From NCBI GenBank assembly GCA_015039365.1, contig WION01000229.1:1-64000 (forward strand): DNA of 64,000 nucleotides. Reading direction: 5' to 3'. Below are positions 1 to 11,859 of the stretch, in pieces. The stretch is from Amanita rubescens (taxonomy: Eukaryota > Basidiomycota > Agaricomycetes > Agaricales > Amanitaceae). A program made the position numbers and the translations under genes. Position 1 is the first letter of the stretch. Each line of letters opens with the position of its first letter. The notes under the pieces were generated by a model. It was not told where the DNA came from and made no database searches. It saw only the letters and a program-made list of their open reading frames with translations.

Positions 1-1085
1 ACTAAACCGGTCCCCGAGTCCACGAGATTCTTTGATGAACTTGGATCGTTTCTCGTCATCCATCAACCGCCCCCCTAAACCCATATCCCTTGCATGATCC
101 CAAATGACTGGTTTCTCATCATTGTCGTTCTTTTCGGAGGCCGCATGCCGTTCCAGCAACGATGGTCCCCGAACTCTGGTCTGAAAGAGGCATCAATAAA
201 TAACATCCGTTAAAAACGCAGGCTCAAGGGTACTGACATTGTATTCCTCGACTCCGCGCCTAATATTCTCTTCATCTTTCTTCCTTCTCTTCTTCTCGTC
301 TTCTTCTGGATCAGGGTCCGCCGCCCGCCGACGCTTGCCCATAACTTCGTCGGCGAGTCGCTGCTGTTTCTCAGCAGGCGTTTCTGTCCACAGCGAGTTA
401 TCCCCACCCCGAGAAGGAGCCGTCGACCTGGAGAACTGGCGAGGAGCTTTCAGCTTCGATGGGTCCAAAGCTATTAAAAAGATCGCGTGATAAGCATTCT
501 GATCAGTTTGAGCGGGTGAACGGCAACCCACATCCAAGCAGTTCAGACGAAGAAGGCGGCTTCAACATCCATTCTTCTCGTTTAAGAGCCTTGGGTTTGG
601 AAGCTTCCTTGAAAATGCAGTCATTAGCTTTGAATGTTAGGATACAAGGAAATGCTTACTTCAATCTTTTTCCGCCTACTTTCTTCGACTTCCATGAACC
701 GCTTTACGGCGTCTTCTTCCTCTCGACGGGGACCAGAAGGTGGTGGTCTGGGTCCGATTTCGTCGTCATCGTCGTCATCCTCATCGAAGGCATGATTGGG
801 GTGAGATAATTGAGCAGGCAGCGTCGGACCAATGGGCCGTCTGCCAGTGCTTGGACCAGGAGAACGAGACATTTTTCCAGAAACACCCTTTGTCACACTC
901 TTGGTAGAAGGCGTATCTGGCATAGGACCAGCTGCGTTATCATCGTCTGACCCATCCTTGCTGTCATCCACCGGTGTAGTTGACCGATGCTGCAAGTTGG
1001 AATGCCCTATAGAGTTCGACACTGATTCTTCTTCTTCTTTCTGTTGCGACGCGAGTAGGTGAGCTGGTATGTCTGGGCCAATCAT
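1..1085 (-). CDS. GPALPP-motif protein (DUF3752 family), 3' end cut by window
   Basis: The N-terminal half carries several copies of the motif that names the GPALPP1 family (IGPDIP at the very start, AGPMPD, IGPTLP, IGPRPPP). It is acidic and low-complexity in between, with an aspartate run. After an intron near 600-650 comes REEWMLKPP, the start of the DUF3752 domain. Then follow LDPSKLKAPRQFS and a basic, charged helix (KRRRAADPDPEEDEKKRRKK). The last visible exon (about 1-180) encodes SLLERHA and WDHARDMGLGGR, typical of the domain C-terminus, and runs off the window. I chose the Met at 1085 because family members begin directly with the first GP.LP motif; the frame stays open upstream to 1142. 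The family is nuclear and of poorly known function. Exon joins are my reading of GT/AG sites, not proven. Confidence 0.8.
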
Positions 1086-1260
1086 GGCCGCGGGGAACTT
1101 GTGATCATATTTACCTTGGATGGCTTCGACAAATAAAGCCACACAGGCACACAGCCAGACTTTGCTTCGATTTTAGCTTCAGACGAGTCAGTATCCTGAT
1201 TCTACAACATGCTACTTATAAAAATAGAAAAATAATACCCCAAGCACTATAGGGACGAAA

Positions 1261-2518
1261 CTAAGTGAGCGGTGCGTTCCATTTTCCAGCCTCTTCAAAT
1301 TCCCCCGACGTGGTGGTATCGAATCTCGCGTCCATACTCATCTTAGCTATCGCGCTCACCTCATCTTTACTCAACCCAAGCCCAAAAGGGGGTGGCGCCA
1401 TCAGTAGCGCGTATTCCCCGATAAGAGAAGTACGGAACGGAAGGATATCGTCAGTCTGGCATGTCCAATGTCAATACATGGGTGAAGGAGACACAATTTG
1501 ACATACGCAAATTGCAATTGGATGACCGTGGTGGATATAGTATCTTATGTGATGTGCATCTAACGTAGGCACGGTTTTACACCTAGATGAATGGATGAGG
1601 AGGGTGACCGAAGGAGTAGGTTGAACGCATACAAAAGGTTCGAGCTGAGGCATATCTCGATGCAAATCTGGTCGTCATGTACTATTCTTTGATGCTCCCT
1701 AGTCAAAAAAGTCCCATGACCAAGTCGTTGCGGTTTATACGACAGTAATTTGAAGGTTTCAGGATCTGAATTGCCGGTGGTCTAGTCATTTCGAGTGTCA
1801 GAACTGTAAAGCGAAGATATGGACTTGATACCTCAGCTATATGCAGAGTAATCCCGAGCCCCGCGTTTCTGACTTGCTCAAAGATTGGTTCGAAAGTGTT
1901 GACGTCGCCGGCTCTGGGATCGCCACATAAATCGATTCCAACGACACGTCTTCCTTCTCGTTTGAGCTTCACAACAGCCTCGACGCATTCCACCATGACC
2001 TCTATACTCATTCTCCGATCTAAACTGACGATAAATGCCGCTCTATCCTTTGGGTATCTTTCGACCTCATCGAGAACAGTGCGGAGATAATCCTCCCTCG
2101 TCATTTCTTCTGTCTCCTTCGGCGTCGACCTCAGCTCGAGGTACGTGCATTGGGGCGACTCCCCATCCAAGAACTCGGACAAGACAGCTCTTGTTGCATA
2201 CGCAAGCGCAGCTCGCGTGGCCGTCAACGCGTATATCGCAGGAAACAGAACGAAAAAGTCGTCTATCTTGTCTAAGGATATTCCACCCGAGAATTTCTTC
2301 ACTCCAGCTCTGATATCTTCGTTGGGAATGGAGTTTGAGGACGACGAAGTGCTGCGCGAGAGATACTCTTTGGCAAGGTGCTGTAGCGCCTCTAGTGGTA
2401 TAGAGCCATTGAGATGTGCATGGAGCTCTGCTTTGGGTAGAGATTGGATGAATGCGAGCTGATTTGGGCTAAGGGCCTTGAGAGCGGCGGCTGCGGGTCC
2501 TGCAATGGTATTTTTCAT
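1261..2518 (-). CDS. Adenosine deaminase-like protein (N6-methyl-AMP deaminase, ADAL type)
   Basis: Metal-dependent deaminase of the ADA/AMP deaminase superfamily. The ADAL branch hydrolyses N6-methyl-AMP to IMP in nucleotide salvage. All zinc and catalytic signatures are visible: HAHLNGS near the N-terminus (ADAL-specific ending), LHIAE in the middle, then after introns RLGHGT, IEICLSSNLL and finally ICTDD with the catalytic Asp pair, followed by SLIGEY. The introns are short. The frame remains open from the stop at 1261 through the TDD exon, so the gene looks intact. Upstream Met codons occur at 2578 (not used here), 2536 and 2518. A CCAAT/TATA-like element at 2553-2564 lies just upstream, which favours 2518 (or 2536) as the true start. 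The first Met at 2578 would lie upstream of that TATA. Confidence 0.88.
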
Positions 2519-2552
2519 AACAGCTGTTTTTGTCATGAGGCGATATGCTCCC

Positions 2553-2564
2553 CTTATATATTGG
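2553..2564 (-). promoter_or_regulatory. CCAAT plus TATATAAG core promoter of the ADAL gene
   Basis: Read on the minus strand, CCCAAT runs directly into ATATATAAGG, about 35 bases before the Met at 2518. This is a plausible TATA box. It argues against translation starting at the more upstream in-frame Met at 2578. The call rests on sequence only; the transcription start is not known. Confidence 0.45.
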
Positions 2565-2579
2565 GTCGCCTCGCGCATA

Positions 2580-5500
2580 GAAGGAAAGTTATACGTACAT
2601 GCAGAAAGGTTTCACTGGTGTCAGATAGGGCCTGGCAAACAAATTTCCACGCTCTCTACAGCTGTGTCACGATAAAGAAAGGACGCCAAGACGCACATTA
2701 TAAATAACTAGTGTGATATATTCTTACCAGCTTCGCGTTTATCGCTGGTCCGCCGTCGTCGGTCGCGTCTGGACCAAGTTCCCGGTGACGACACGCACGT
2801 GTGGAACATGGCATCGAAGAAACCGTGGACAGCGTTTCTACAAGCATCACCCACGCCCAAAACAACTTCAAGCTTCAGTTGACTCACATCTGATGTAATT
2901 CAGGGTCTATTGCTAGCGCTCTACCATGATAGCTCTATCTATATCTCGACAACAGCCTTAAACGACAACCTACGTTCAACGGGTGATGCATTATTTACCT
3001 CATCGTCCTTAGATTCAGAGTTTGGGTACTTATTTTTTTATTTCTTCCATTTTTCAGCATCTTTCACGCAGGTTCACCTGCGTCGGACATTCCAACGGCT
3101 TCTGCGGCGGACATGACGAAACGACTAGGAGCTTGAGCTTAAGCTTCAGGTATTTCAGTAACGAATTCGAGTGGTAGGGCACAGTCCTGCCCTTCTATCA
3201 GACGAGGGTAACACGGCGTATTCCAAAGCATAATTGTAGGCATTATACCGGCCGTGGCCCGTCAACATACATATAGCTCCTACATCCATGCCTAAGAATG
3301 CACTTGCATACGCCCATCGCGTTTGTCTCTCGGAGATTCCGAAGATCCGTATTATTTTGTTCTACATCGTTGTGACCGTGGGTCCCTGCCATAGGAAATG
3401 GCCTTGTTGGAAGTGTCAAATCGATACTAGTGGGTGAGTACGTCTGAACTTTAAAATCAGATTCAGGAGAAGATGGGAAACTCCAGCCACTGTCCGATCT
3501 TAGATATTATGGAATTAGGCATCTATCGAACATGTCAATGTCCAAAATTTACTCAGACAACTGAATTGCCACTTCCCAAGTTCCATGCTGCTGTGGCTGA
3601 TCTATAGACGGCAGATGAAGCGAACGGAGCCGCCTAGCATTGAACATTATCCATCAGCATGATCACCTTCAAGTCCAAACAGCAGTCAAACCCACAAGTA
3701 AATGTGGTCCTACTATTGCAATCAAATTACGATAATGTGTACGAAGGCCAGGGAATCAGTTAAAGGAGAACTCACGGCGTGTGATAAATATATTTTGAAA
3801 AGGTACGCTCGGACATAGTCTCCGTGGCTGACCTCATACACAGATGATAGTCGATCTGTTATTATAGCTCGGAGTCCCATAATGATCGATTGCACGTCAC
3901 GTAACGCGTATCAGCCACTAGGGACTGATCGTGTATGCTGCCGACATTGACAGTGCTCAACTCATTTTTCTCCTGACAAGGATAATTTTTAGCAATCTTA
4001 CAGGGACGGCGATTAGACTATTGCATGTTCAGGATAGGAAACTGATAGCACCCACGCCCATTTGCGTCTTGAAGCTATCCGCTATTGCTAGCATGCCTCT
4101 TCACAAAGCTTATCTTGAACAACACCGATGATCAACAGAAATATAAAAAATCAGGATGAGAAATATTCCCTCTCTTTTTCCCATTGAAACCCGGAAGACC
4201 GAAGAAAGGGTCAATAATAAGAGGAAGATTGTTGTGACGGTGCGAAAACTGACAAGGGGTGAAAATAGCTGTGTTGTAAGCATATCAGATATATGTATGA
4301 GAAAACGAAGCTGACGTTTGCTGGCACCGAATATATTATTGATTGCGGGTACACCCGAGCTGAAAAGTCACCGCCACCATGATCGGGCTTAAGCATATAT
4401 AGCCACCATTTGCTGGTTTCCATTGAGTCAACTGTCAACAAAGTCTGAAAGCTCATTCCGCACCGGTGGCAACTGTCAGGCTCCACGCTGTGAAAAAAGT
4501 CAAAGGACATACATCAATCTGTACTCTCAACGGCAGGCGCCCAGACCTTCCCGGATCAAATACTGTAGCACCGGGATAATTTTGCCATAGAGAATGAGAT
4601 TTATTTGCCCTTTTTATTTATTGTACATCCTCGGGCCCATATTTCGGATACTACAGCTGATCAGTAAGCGGCAGATGGACAGCAAATCGATGCTTACGGC
4701 TTTGCAATTAGCGCATAGTCAATAAGTTCAATCAGCAACGCAACTAAACTCACAAATAAATTTGGCACTACTATGCTTATAGGATGAGTTGCGCTGGCGC
4801 TCATGGCACTGCCGCGACGAACTATTCCAGGACCATTTCCAAGGGTCAGGTACTCCAAGTTTTCTTTCCACCCTATAGATTGAATGATGGACAGTTGTTG
4901 ATGCGATTGAATAACTGTAGTGTTAAAATTGCACTGATTGAGGAGTTGGTGGTACTAAGCTCCAGGCGGTGCGGATACTTAATATGCATAAGGTTGGTTG
5001 ACGTCAATGAGACTGCTGATAAGACCGCCACTGTTGAATCTGACCGTACCCATGTAAGATTTGAAAAGAGCTATCGAGGCGCTTGGTGTTGCTTCCGTCA
5101 CATTTTCAAAGGTTCACACACTGTGATGCAACGTTGGATCTGCAGTGGCTGCGCCACGTCTATAAATCCATCAACGCCGCCGACTTTAAATCCGTGAAGC
5201 TGGGTTTGACGGATTCACCATCAGGGCCCTGTGCCTGTCGATGTGATGATCACATCCTGAGATGGGTCAACCGCTCGTGTCGGGGCCGCTCCATTTCGAG
5301 ACACGACGATCACTGGGTAGTCTCGTGGACATGTCACTTTGTTAATTCAGCGGAAACAATAAATACAAAAGTTCGTAGCTAGAACGCGATTCGCGAACAC
5401 AGCCCATAGCAGCACAAATACAAAAAACACCCACTCACCTAGTTTTTATCGGCATACCCTTCATTGATTATAAACGCGTCCATCATCCATGGCGCTCGAG

Positions 5501-6400
5501 GATCCGTCACATCCTCCGGCATAGCAGCAATCTTATCCCTCTTGGAGTGCAAGCATGTGAGACCGTACAACGAAACGAGGTATGGCTGACGCGAAGCCCT
5601 TGTGGAGGGTCTTACGACAACACTCTTGCGGCGCTGTCCCTTTCCGCTAGTATAGGTTCTGGGTGTTGCGAATTGAGGTCGTATGCGTCACTTGTTGGGG
5701 AAGTGACTGGACCACGAATGAGAACTATCACATCATAGCGACGGCTGCTACGCTTAGTACGAGCACACTGATTGCGGCTTGTACCGTAATAAATGGAGCC
5801 TAAGACAGTAATCGTGTTCCGCGATAGAGCTTTATACGCACCTCGACTCCCCTTCTCTCTCATCGAAGAAAGCCAATCCGATTGGAGCCAAACGTAAGCT
5901 CGGCTCGGCTTCACCGGCTCCGCGTGACCATAATGCAAACAAGGACAACTGGTCCGTGCGCGGAGTCACCGCTATATAAGCGCGGCCTCAATGTCTTGAT
6001 TCCCCATCTCTTGTGCTCGGGCATGTACTGTCGCCAGTGAGGTCTTTACCGAGGCACAGTTTTTTGCTGATTGCAAATTATACATCCGAACCCATCTGGC
6101 AGCTTCGGCTACCAGTAATTTTTGGAAACCCTTTCGCACTTCCATTGTCTTGGTGAAGAGCAACAATGCTCAGAGAGATATTGGAAACATGACAATAATT
6201 AACTAGCTATGAATTGATATGGAATACACTTTTTTTGAAAACTACTTTGTGTGATGATATTCTGCTAATGGACTCTCCTAAGTAATAATGACGTTGCACT
6301 GTTCTCGACATTGTCATCTAGAATTGTCGTCAGCTCTAACTGAGATGTAGTACAACATGCAACATATGGATATCATGGGTAGTGGGCAGGTATTGTCCAA
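2580..6400. other. 3.8 kb without a supportable gene; one weak diverged repeat pair
   Basis: No open frame here shows a recognisable domain, and no chain of short exons could be joined convincingly. The stretches around 3595-3725 and 4652-4780 resemble each other: both have GCGGCAGATG-like then CACAARTAAAT..GG..CTACTAT blocks in the same order, suggesting an old duplicated or repeat-derived segment. Short frames at 4211-4510 (minus), 4784-5197 (plus), 5612-5938 (minus) and 5972-6166 (minus) look like chance frames. An unrecognised lineage-specific gene cannot be excluded. Confidence 0.4.
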
Positions 6401-6409
6401 TTGCAAGTA

Positions 6410-7531
6410 TTATGCATACTGTAGAAACAGCATTAGTTAATGTCATGGCCAGGGAGAATGAGACTGACCCTCGTAAATGTGCCCATAGTCATAAACGTCT
6501 CCTTCCTCTTCGGTACCCCCTCGCCGTACAAACTTTTCACCGTATCCGTCATCGTCGCCTTCCTCTTCGCCTCCTCCATCGCAATCTCACTCGCCACAGC
6601 ACGGCTTGCGGCAGAAACGCTTGGATTAAGATTAGGAAGAACTTGCTTCTTCGCCGGTGGTTGTTCCGACTCTTCAGCTTTCCGTTTCTTCGACTTCTTA
6701 CTTTTGACCGGTTCCGCTAGACGTCTCCGCTCCATTGCTTCACGCATTCGCTCTGCATCCCCAGGCCCTGGATTGATGATCCGTACGTCGTCTTTCCTGG
6801 AGAATTTCGCACCGCATTGCGGGCACAGCTCTAGGTTGACCTTTTCGCCGTTGGATGACGAGTCTTCTCCCTTGTCCTTTTCTTTTTCGGGGGGAGGAGT
6901 CGTTGTAGATACCTTGGAGACGGTCTTGAGACCGGATTGAGTGAAGACACAGCCGCAAGTGGCGATGTAGACGAATGGCTGGGAGCCGTTCATCTCTTTG
7001 AGGTTGAGAGGGCAGATGAACTGGGCATGATTGAGCGCGGCGACGCCCGCGGATTCTGCTAGTGCAGGAGAAGGGTTGGGAGTCAATTTCAGAGTTTTGA
7101 CGTCCTGCATGGGTATGAGTCAGCGCAGGCGTAAGAGCAGGAGCGGTGGTTATACCTTTAGCGACCTGATGTGTCCGCATATATCTTCCCCGTCTCCATA
7201 TGCTGATCTGTCCAGAAGAAACTCTATGAGAGCGTCTTTATTGTATAGCTTGCCTAGTGCGCAGGAAACGATGGGTTCCTGCAGTTTTTTCTGCACAAAA
7301 GCGGTCTATTAGCACCGGCACACATGTTACCTCACGTAAATTTTCGAAACTCACCTTGGACAGAGCGCAGAATAACCACCGCGCACGGGTCTGGTTTGCT
7401 TTGTCAGCTTGTTCAGCCTGAGCAGAGTTGTCAATCGTCCATTTTACTTGAGTTGCAACGCAGTTACTCACCTTTGGTTTCGTACGGACTAGGTCCCTAC
7501 GATCTGGAATACTGCCGCCGTCATTACCCAT
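6410..7531 (-). CDS. Replication termination factor 2 (RTF2), RING-like zinc-ribbon protein
   Basis: RTF2 family: a nuclear protein with a variant RING (C2HC2-like) domain that stabilises paused replication forks in fission yeast and is removed from stalled forks by the proteasome in animals. Start MGNDGGSIPDRRDLVRTKPK is the family N-terminus. Five exons fit with no frame conflict: 7472-7531, 7355-7417, 7156-7290, 6469-7104 and 6410-6418. They give about 300 residues. Visible features are LGKLYNKDALIEFLLDR, FICPLNLKEMNG, the zinc ligands in ATCGCV and LCPQCGAKF, and a basic lysine/arginine-rich tail. The last exon codes only Tyr-Ala-stop, completing the family ending FTRYA; without it the frame would run into the intron and end in unrelated residues at 6433. 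It shares a 156 bp divergent promoter with MED21. Confidence 0.92.
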
Positions 7532-7687
7532 GGTGGTTGAGGACAACTCGATATAAACAGCCGTACACAAACTTGTCGATCGCTTCATTCCAAAGGACTT
7601 GGGGGGACGCCACTTGCATTGGTGTCTGCCTAGCGCAAGACTGGTTTTGTTGCTACGAGCAACGCAATGCTACACGAATTGTCGAAT
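7532..7687. promoter_or_regulatory. Divergent promoter region between RTF2 and MED21
   Basis: Only 156 bp separate the two start codons, which face away from each other, so both genes must be driven from this stretch or from inside the neighbour. I see no clear TATA box. The arrangement suggests a shared bidirectional promoter, which is an inference from spacing alone. Confidence 0.5.
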
Positions 7688-8331
7688 ATGGACCGCATTA
7701 CCCAGTTGCAAGATGAAATTCAACAGGTGTGTCTCCATCCTAATCCACCGACTTTTTTATATTAGGAATAAACGCGATGCCTCAGCTCCTTACTATCATG
7801 TCCAACAGTATCGCATATCTAACTGAGAGATCTAATTTTGTGCAAGTCAGTCCCGGTATTCCGATTACGAAGCAGCGAAACCCGGAAAAGTATGATCAGC
7901 CGGACGTATTCGAGGGTATGTTCAACCGCGCTGTTGATGGTCATGTCCGTTTTGCTGAAGGGCGTAGCAAATAAAAAGGAACTTGTCAGGGATTTGATTG
8001 TGAAAGCGAAGCAGGTGGAGTATTTGATTAATTCGTTACCAGAGCCAGAGCCTGTGGAAGAGCAGGTGAGTTGGGATATACTTGTCGGTTGCGTGCTTGC
8101 TGAGGCATGGACGTAAAGGCTAAGCGGCTACAGGCACTTGAAGATGAGATGACGTTAGCAAACGAGGAATACATCCAAGCCGTCAATCGTGCCAGTTAGT
8201 CAATTGTTCGGTTTTCCACGAACGCCGCTAAAACTAAGATTTACTTGATAGAGGATCTTCATTCCCAGGTATCTGACGTCCTGCGTATGATGCTCGGCGA
8301 ATCGGACGCGGACATCTTGGTCGGAAAATAG
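7688..8331 (+). CDS. MED21: Mediator subunit 21 (Med21/Srb7)
   Basis: A small coiled-coil subunit of the middle module of Mediator, which pairs with Med7 and bridges activators to RNA polymerase II. Five exons (7688-7726, 7786-7915, 7968-8065, 8119-8194, 8252-8331) join in frame to about 140 residues, the usual Med21 length. Diagnostic stretches are MDRITQLQDEIQQLLTIM at the start (family: DRLTQLQ..), YLTERS, the linker region PDVFEANKKELVRDLIVKAKQ, and LINSLP. Heptad-rich ALEDEMTLANEEYIQAV then continues to a short C-terminus. The first exon is only 13 codons and would be missed by a simple frame scan. Divergent from RTF2. Confidence 0.93.
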
Positions 8332-9081
8332 AATGCGCCTGGGCCGGGTGGTTGATGTCCTGGATACTATTGCTCCTTTTCGGGAGTATCAAGGTCGCGA
8401 GCACTGGCACAGTGCCTCGTGAGTGACAAGCATCGCAAGTTATAGAGCCAGCATGACGACCTTATCGTACTTCTATGGTCAGCAATATAGTCATGCTATA
8501 TCGAAACACTGTTCCGCGTGGTTCCTTCAATCACACGAATTTTCCCGGATCCGAAATGGGAAACAATGATCGGTGACATTGACACATGTTGCGCATATTC
8601 ATTATACATGACGCGGACCAGGGTTGCTGAATCAACGAAAAATTTGTACCAGTAGGGTCGTATAAAATGAGAGGGAACTTTGTGATGATTGCGGCAGTAC
8701 ATTCTCGATGCTGTACTTATACTTATGGTAGAGAGTCACCGCTTGCCCTGAGATAGCCCTGATATGATAGAAATATTCTCATGAAAAATGATATGTACCC
8801 GATCTTGTTCGCTTGACTAGCTAAAGTAGCAGGAGCACCCACAGTTCGATACTTAAATCTGCGTTTCCCCGCATTTGTTTCATCCTCTGCCCGGCCGCAT
8901 TCCGGTAGCTAGTTCGCACGGCGGATTAGCACCTCTTCCTCCGTTCCTTCTCTTCTCACCATTCCACCATCCAAACTTCCGGCCTCGTCGCTGGCGCTTC
9001 TCGCCGCCAAGCTGGCCTTTTTCTTTTCATACATCAACTATCCTACATTCCCCTTGACGGGCCCTATTTCTTTTCTCAACA
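8332..9081. other. Intergenic region, 5' leader of the G-alpha gene
   Basis: No supportable coding exon. The last ~150 bases before 9082 are strongly pyrimidine-rich on the plus strand (TTCCTCC, CTTCTCTTCTC, TTTTTCTTTTC), a common feature of strong fungal promoters and leaders. No clear TATA element is seen. Confidence 0.4.
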
Positions 9082-10863
9082 ATGGGTCTATGTGTATCGA
9101 ATCCTTCCAACATTGAAATTACAGATGAGGACAAGGCAAAGCACAAAGAGGCTGAGAAACTGCTCAAAGAGGTGTGTAGAACCTTCTATCTAGCTTGTGT
9201 GCCCTCCATCGTTGACATCCATGCGATGTAGGCAAAGGCTAAGCTAGCGTCACAAGTCAAAGTACTGTTCAACTTCTCCCATTGCTTGGCATGTAAAATT
9301 TATGGCTGCGGGTACAGGTACTACTTCTGGGATCCGGTGACTCCGGGAAATCAACTGTGCTGAAGGTATAGACTCAAGTGCTACGTGGTTGTGCGCGTCC
9401 CCACTGATGGTTTCCTATCTTCCTTGCAGCAAATGCGCGTCATCCACAGACTACCCTTTTCCTCTGTAGAAATCGAGAACTTTCGGCAGATAACATTTGA
9501 CAACGTTGTTCGTGGCATGCGATATGTTCTTGAAGCAATGGAAGATATGGACATGAAAGTTTCGGCAGAAAACGTTCAATACGTGGAGGTTATAGATTCT
9601 GCTGGCGATCTCGTGAAAGGGGAACCTTTTTCCGTCGCTCTTTATCAACCATTGAAAGCACTATGGAATGACCCTAAAGTACAGAAGGCTTATGACCGAG
9701 GCAACGAGGCTGCACTGCCTGAAAAGTGGGTTCTATGTTCCCGATGTTAGCGGGTGATACTGATCAGCGATGTTCCGTACGATTAGCCTACCCTACTTCT
9801 TCGCTTCGCTGGATCGATTATTCGATCCACGCTATAGACCGAACGAGCAGGATATCATCCACTGCAGAGCTCGGTCGACTGGTATAACGGAGACGACATT
9901 TCGTTTACGTGATCATGAGATGCTGATGGTAGACGTCGGCGGGCAGAAGAGCGAAAGACGGAAGTGGATACACTGCTTCCAGGACGTGACGAGTATCCTC
10001 TTTTTGGTCAGCCTCAGTGGGTATGACCAATGTCTATTCGAGGACAGAGACGCAGTAAGTTCGCCTTTCTCATCATCACGTCGTTTTTCTCAGTCTGTAT
10101 AGAATCAAATGCAAGACGCTATGACAATATGGGATTCAATATGCCATTCGCAATGGTTCAAACACACATCAATCGTGCGTTATCTCCGCTCGCTTGTCAT
10201 ACAGATTGATGATCACGCCATCTATTAGATCCTATTCCTTAACAAGAACGATCTTTTCGAGCAAAAAATTCCACATTCACACATCAAGAACTTCTTTCCC
10301 GTATGTTCCGGGTGCCAGTGCATGTTGCTGATTTAGTAACTCTGGAAATGGCTTTAGGATTTTGAAGGCGAGTCGGGAGACGCCAAGGCTGGGCGTGATT
10401 ACTTCAAGAAACGGTTTGCCAAGATTGCCCAGAAGGCTGGACGATCAAAGGAACGGGAAAGAGAAATTTATATTCAGTGAGCGCTGATTAATGACGTTCA
10501 CCCTGCTTGCTTAACGTAAACCTCTGAACAGTGTTACGACGGCCACGGATACCGCTATGCTACGCGTAGTAATGGCGGCAGTTGAAGGTTCGTCCGTGTT
10601 CTTCCTATAATATGTTTGTACAAGGCAGGGACTGACCATCGATTGGGTCTAATCTTCGTTTGTTATAGAGTGAGTACTCCCATCTTTGCCATTTTCTGCT
10701 TTAATTTCCGGCTTTGGCCTTTTCGCTATACCTCTAACGGAGGTTCTGCTTCGGTCTTTGCCTTTGTTTTCCATTCATCTCTCCCATGACGTGCATGCAA
10801 CGAGGTTAATTTGGGCTTAGTATCGTCCTCCGCACTAATTTAAGTCATGCGGTGCTAATATGA
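9082..10863 (+). CDS. Heterotrimeric G-protein alpha subunit with an apparent 1-nt exon
   Basis: GTP-binding signalling subunit at the plasma membrane. MGLCVS offers Gly2 for myristoylation and Cys4 for palmitoylation. Exons by my reading: 9082-9171, 9232-9261, 9318-9365, 9430-9725, 9787-10054, 10103-10174, 10229-10300, 10358-10476, 10532-10587, 10669, 10821-10863; total 1095 nt, 364 residues, normal for the family. Motifs: P-loop GSGDSGKST (usual GAGESGKST), switch I RARSTGI with the ADP-ribosylatable Arg kept and the Mg-binding Thr changed to Ser, switch II DVGGQKSERRKW with the catalytic Gln, NKND (usual NKKD) and TTATDT (usual TCATDT). The C-terminus IVLRTNLSHAVLI matches helix alpha-5 but has no Cys four from the end. 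These changes suggest one of the divergent fungal paralogues rather than a Gpa1-type subunit. Exons 9-11 need the single base at 10669 to rebuild the conserved Asp before IVL. Confidence 0.88.
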
Positions 10864-11800
10864 ACAAACGATCCTATGACGCACACCATATATTCAAGTA
10901 ATGTGTATATCCATATGCCCCTGGTCAAGAATTTGCTTGTTTCGTGTCTGCCTTGTTTCCTTTTCCTTTCTTTCGGTTTCCTCTTGCTATCTTGGGATGA
11001 ATTGATTGTTGATCGTTCCTTTTCCGTTCCCACCCACTCCATGATCTTACGAACCCTCCTGTGCCATCCTCGTATCGATCCATCATACTCTGCCATGGAC
11101 TGAACATCATCAACCATGTACTGGACATCTCTATGAAATCAACACATATGCATCCATCGTGCGTCTTGCTCAAACTCTGCTATCGCCAACTATACCATAT
11201 TTGGACCCATATATGACATGTACCAGTGCCATCGTCAATAATAACGTGAGTCTCCTATCTTTTGCATTTATCCACACTTCTTGTCTGCTATTCGGGATTA
11301 TACGCATAGCCTAGCATCGCTATTGCCACCTTATTGATCGCATCCGCTTGTCATGTTCGGTGTCGGTTCTTATATGTTAACATCTTCATTGACAGCTACG
11401 TAACATCATGCTATAACCCAGGGACCCAAAAACCACGGAACCATTTACGCGTTATGCCAATTGCATCCACGTCGCACTATTCGCTTGTTCTTTTACCGTG
11501 GACGTTGTCGGAGCAGGTCTTGCGCGTAATCCCTCGAGTCTGGACTCGACTTTCTTCCTTTATTTTCGTTGACTCGCTGAAAAATCGATGACGTGATAAT
11601 TGGCACTCTCCGAGTACATGTATTTTATTGTTATCTCGTTTCTTCCCATCTTCTTTATTTCCTCACATGCTCTATCTATCTATCGGGATTATCGTACTTC
11701 CCTAATTCAATATTGACTCAATGTAGTGCATACATTAAGATGATCATAGCTACTCTAACCAGTGTCTCCATTTGACTTGTAACGCGCTTTCGGTATAATT
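10864..11800. other. Intergenic region downstream of the G-alpha gene
   Basis: About 0.9 kb with no convincing exon on either strand. Short frames at 10845-11117 and 10925-11173 (minus) and 10876-11103 (plus) have no family features and overlap each other. The T-rich stretch is consistent with a 3' UTR and spacer. Confidence 0.4.
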
Positions 11801-11859
11801 CTGGTTTACTTGACGGAGGGTATACTTGTAAATATATATAGGCAAATAAATTCACTACG

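Noticed and set aside
2713..3116. Small plus-strand frames upstream of the ADAL gene
   Set aside because: Short, overlapping in different frames, and without any recognisable motif.
5612..5938. 108-codon minus-strand frame
   Set aside because: No start context, domain or neighbouring exons; composition like the surrounding non-coding DNA.
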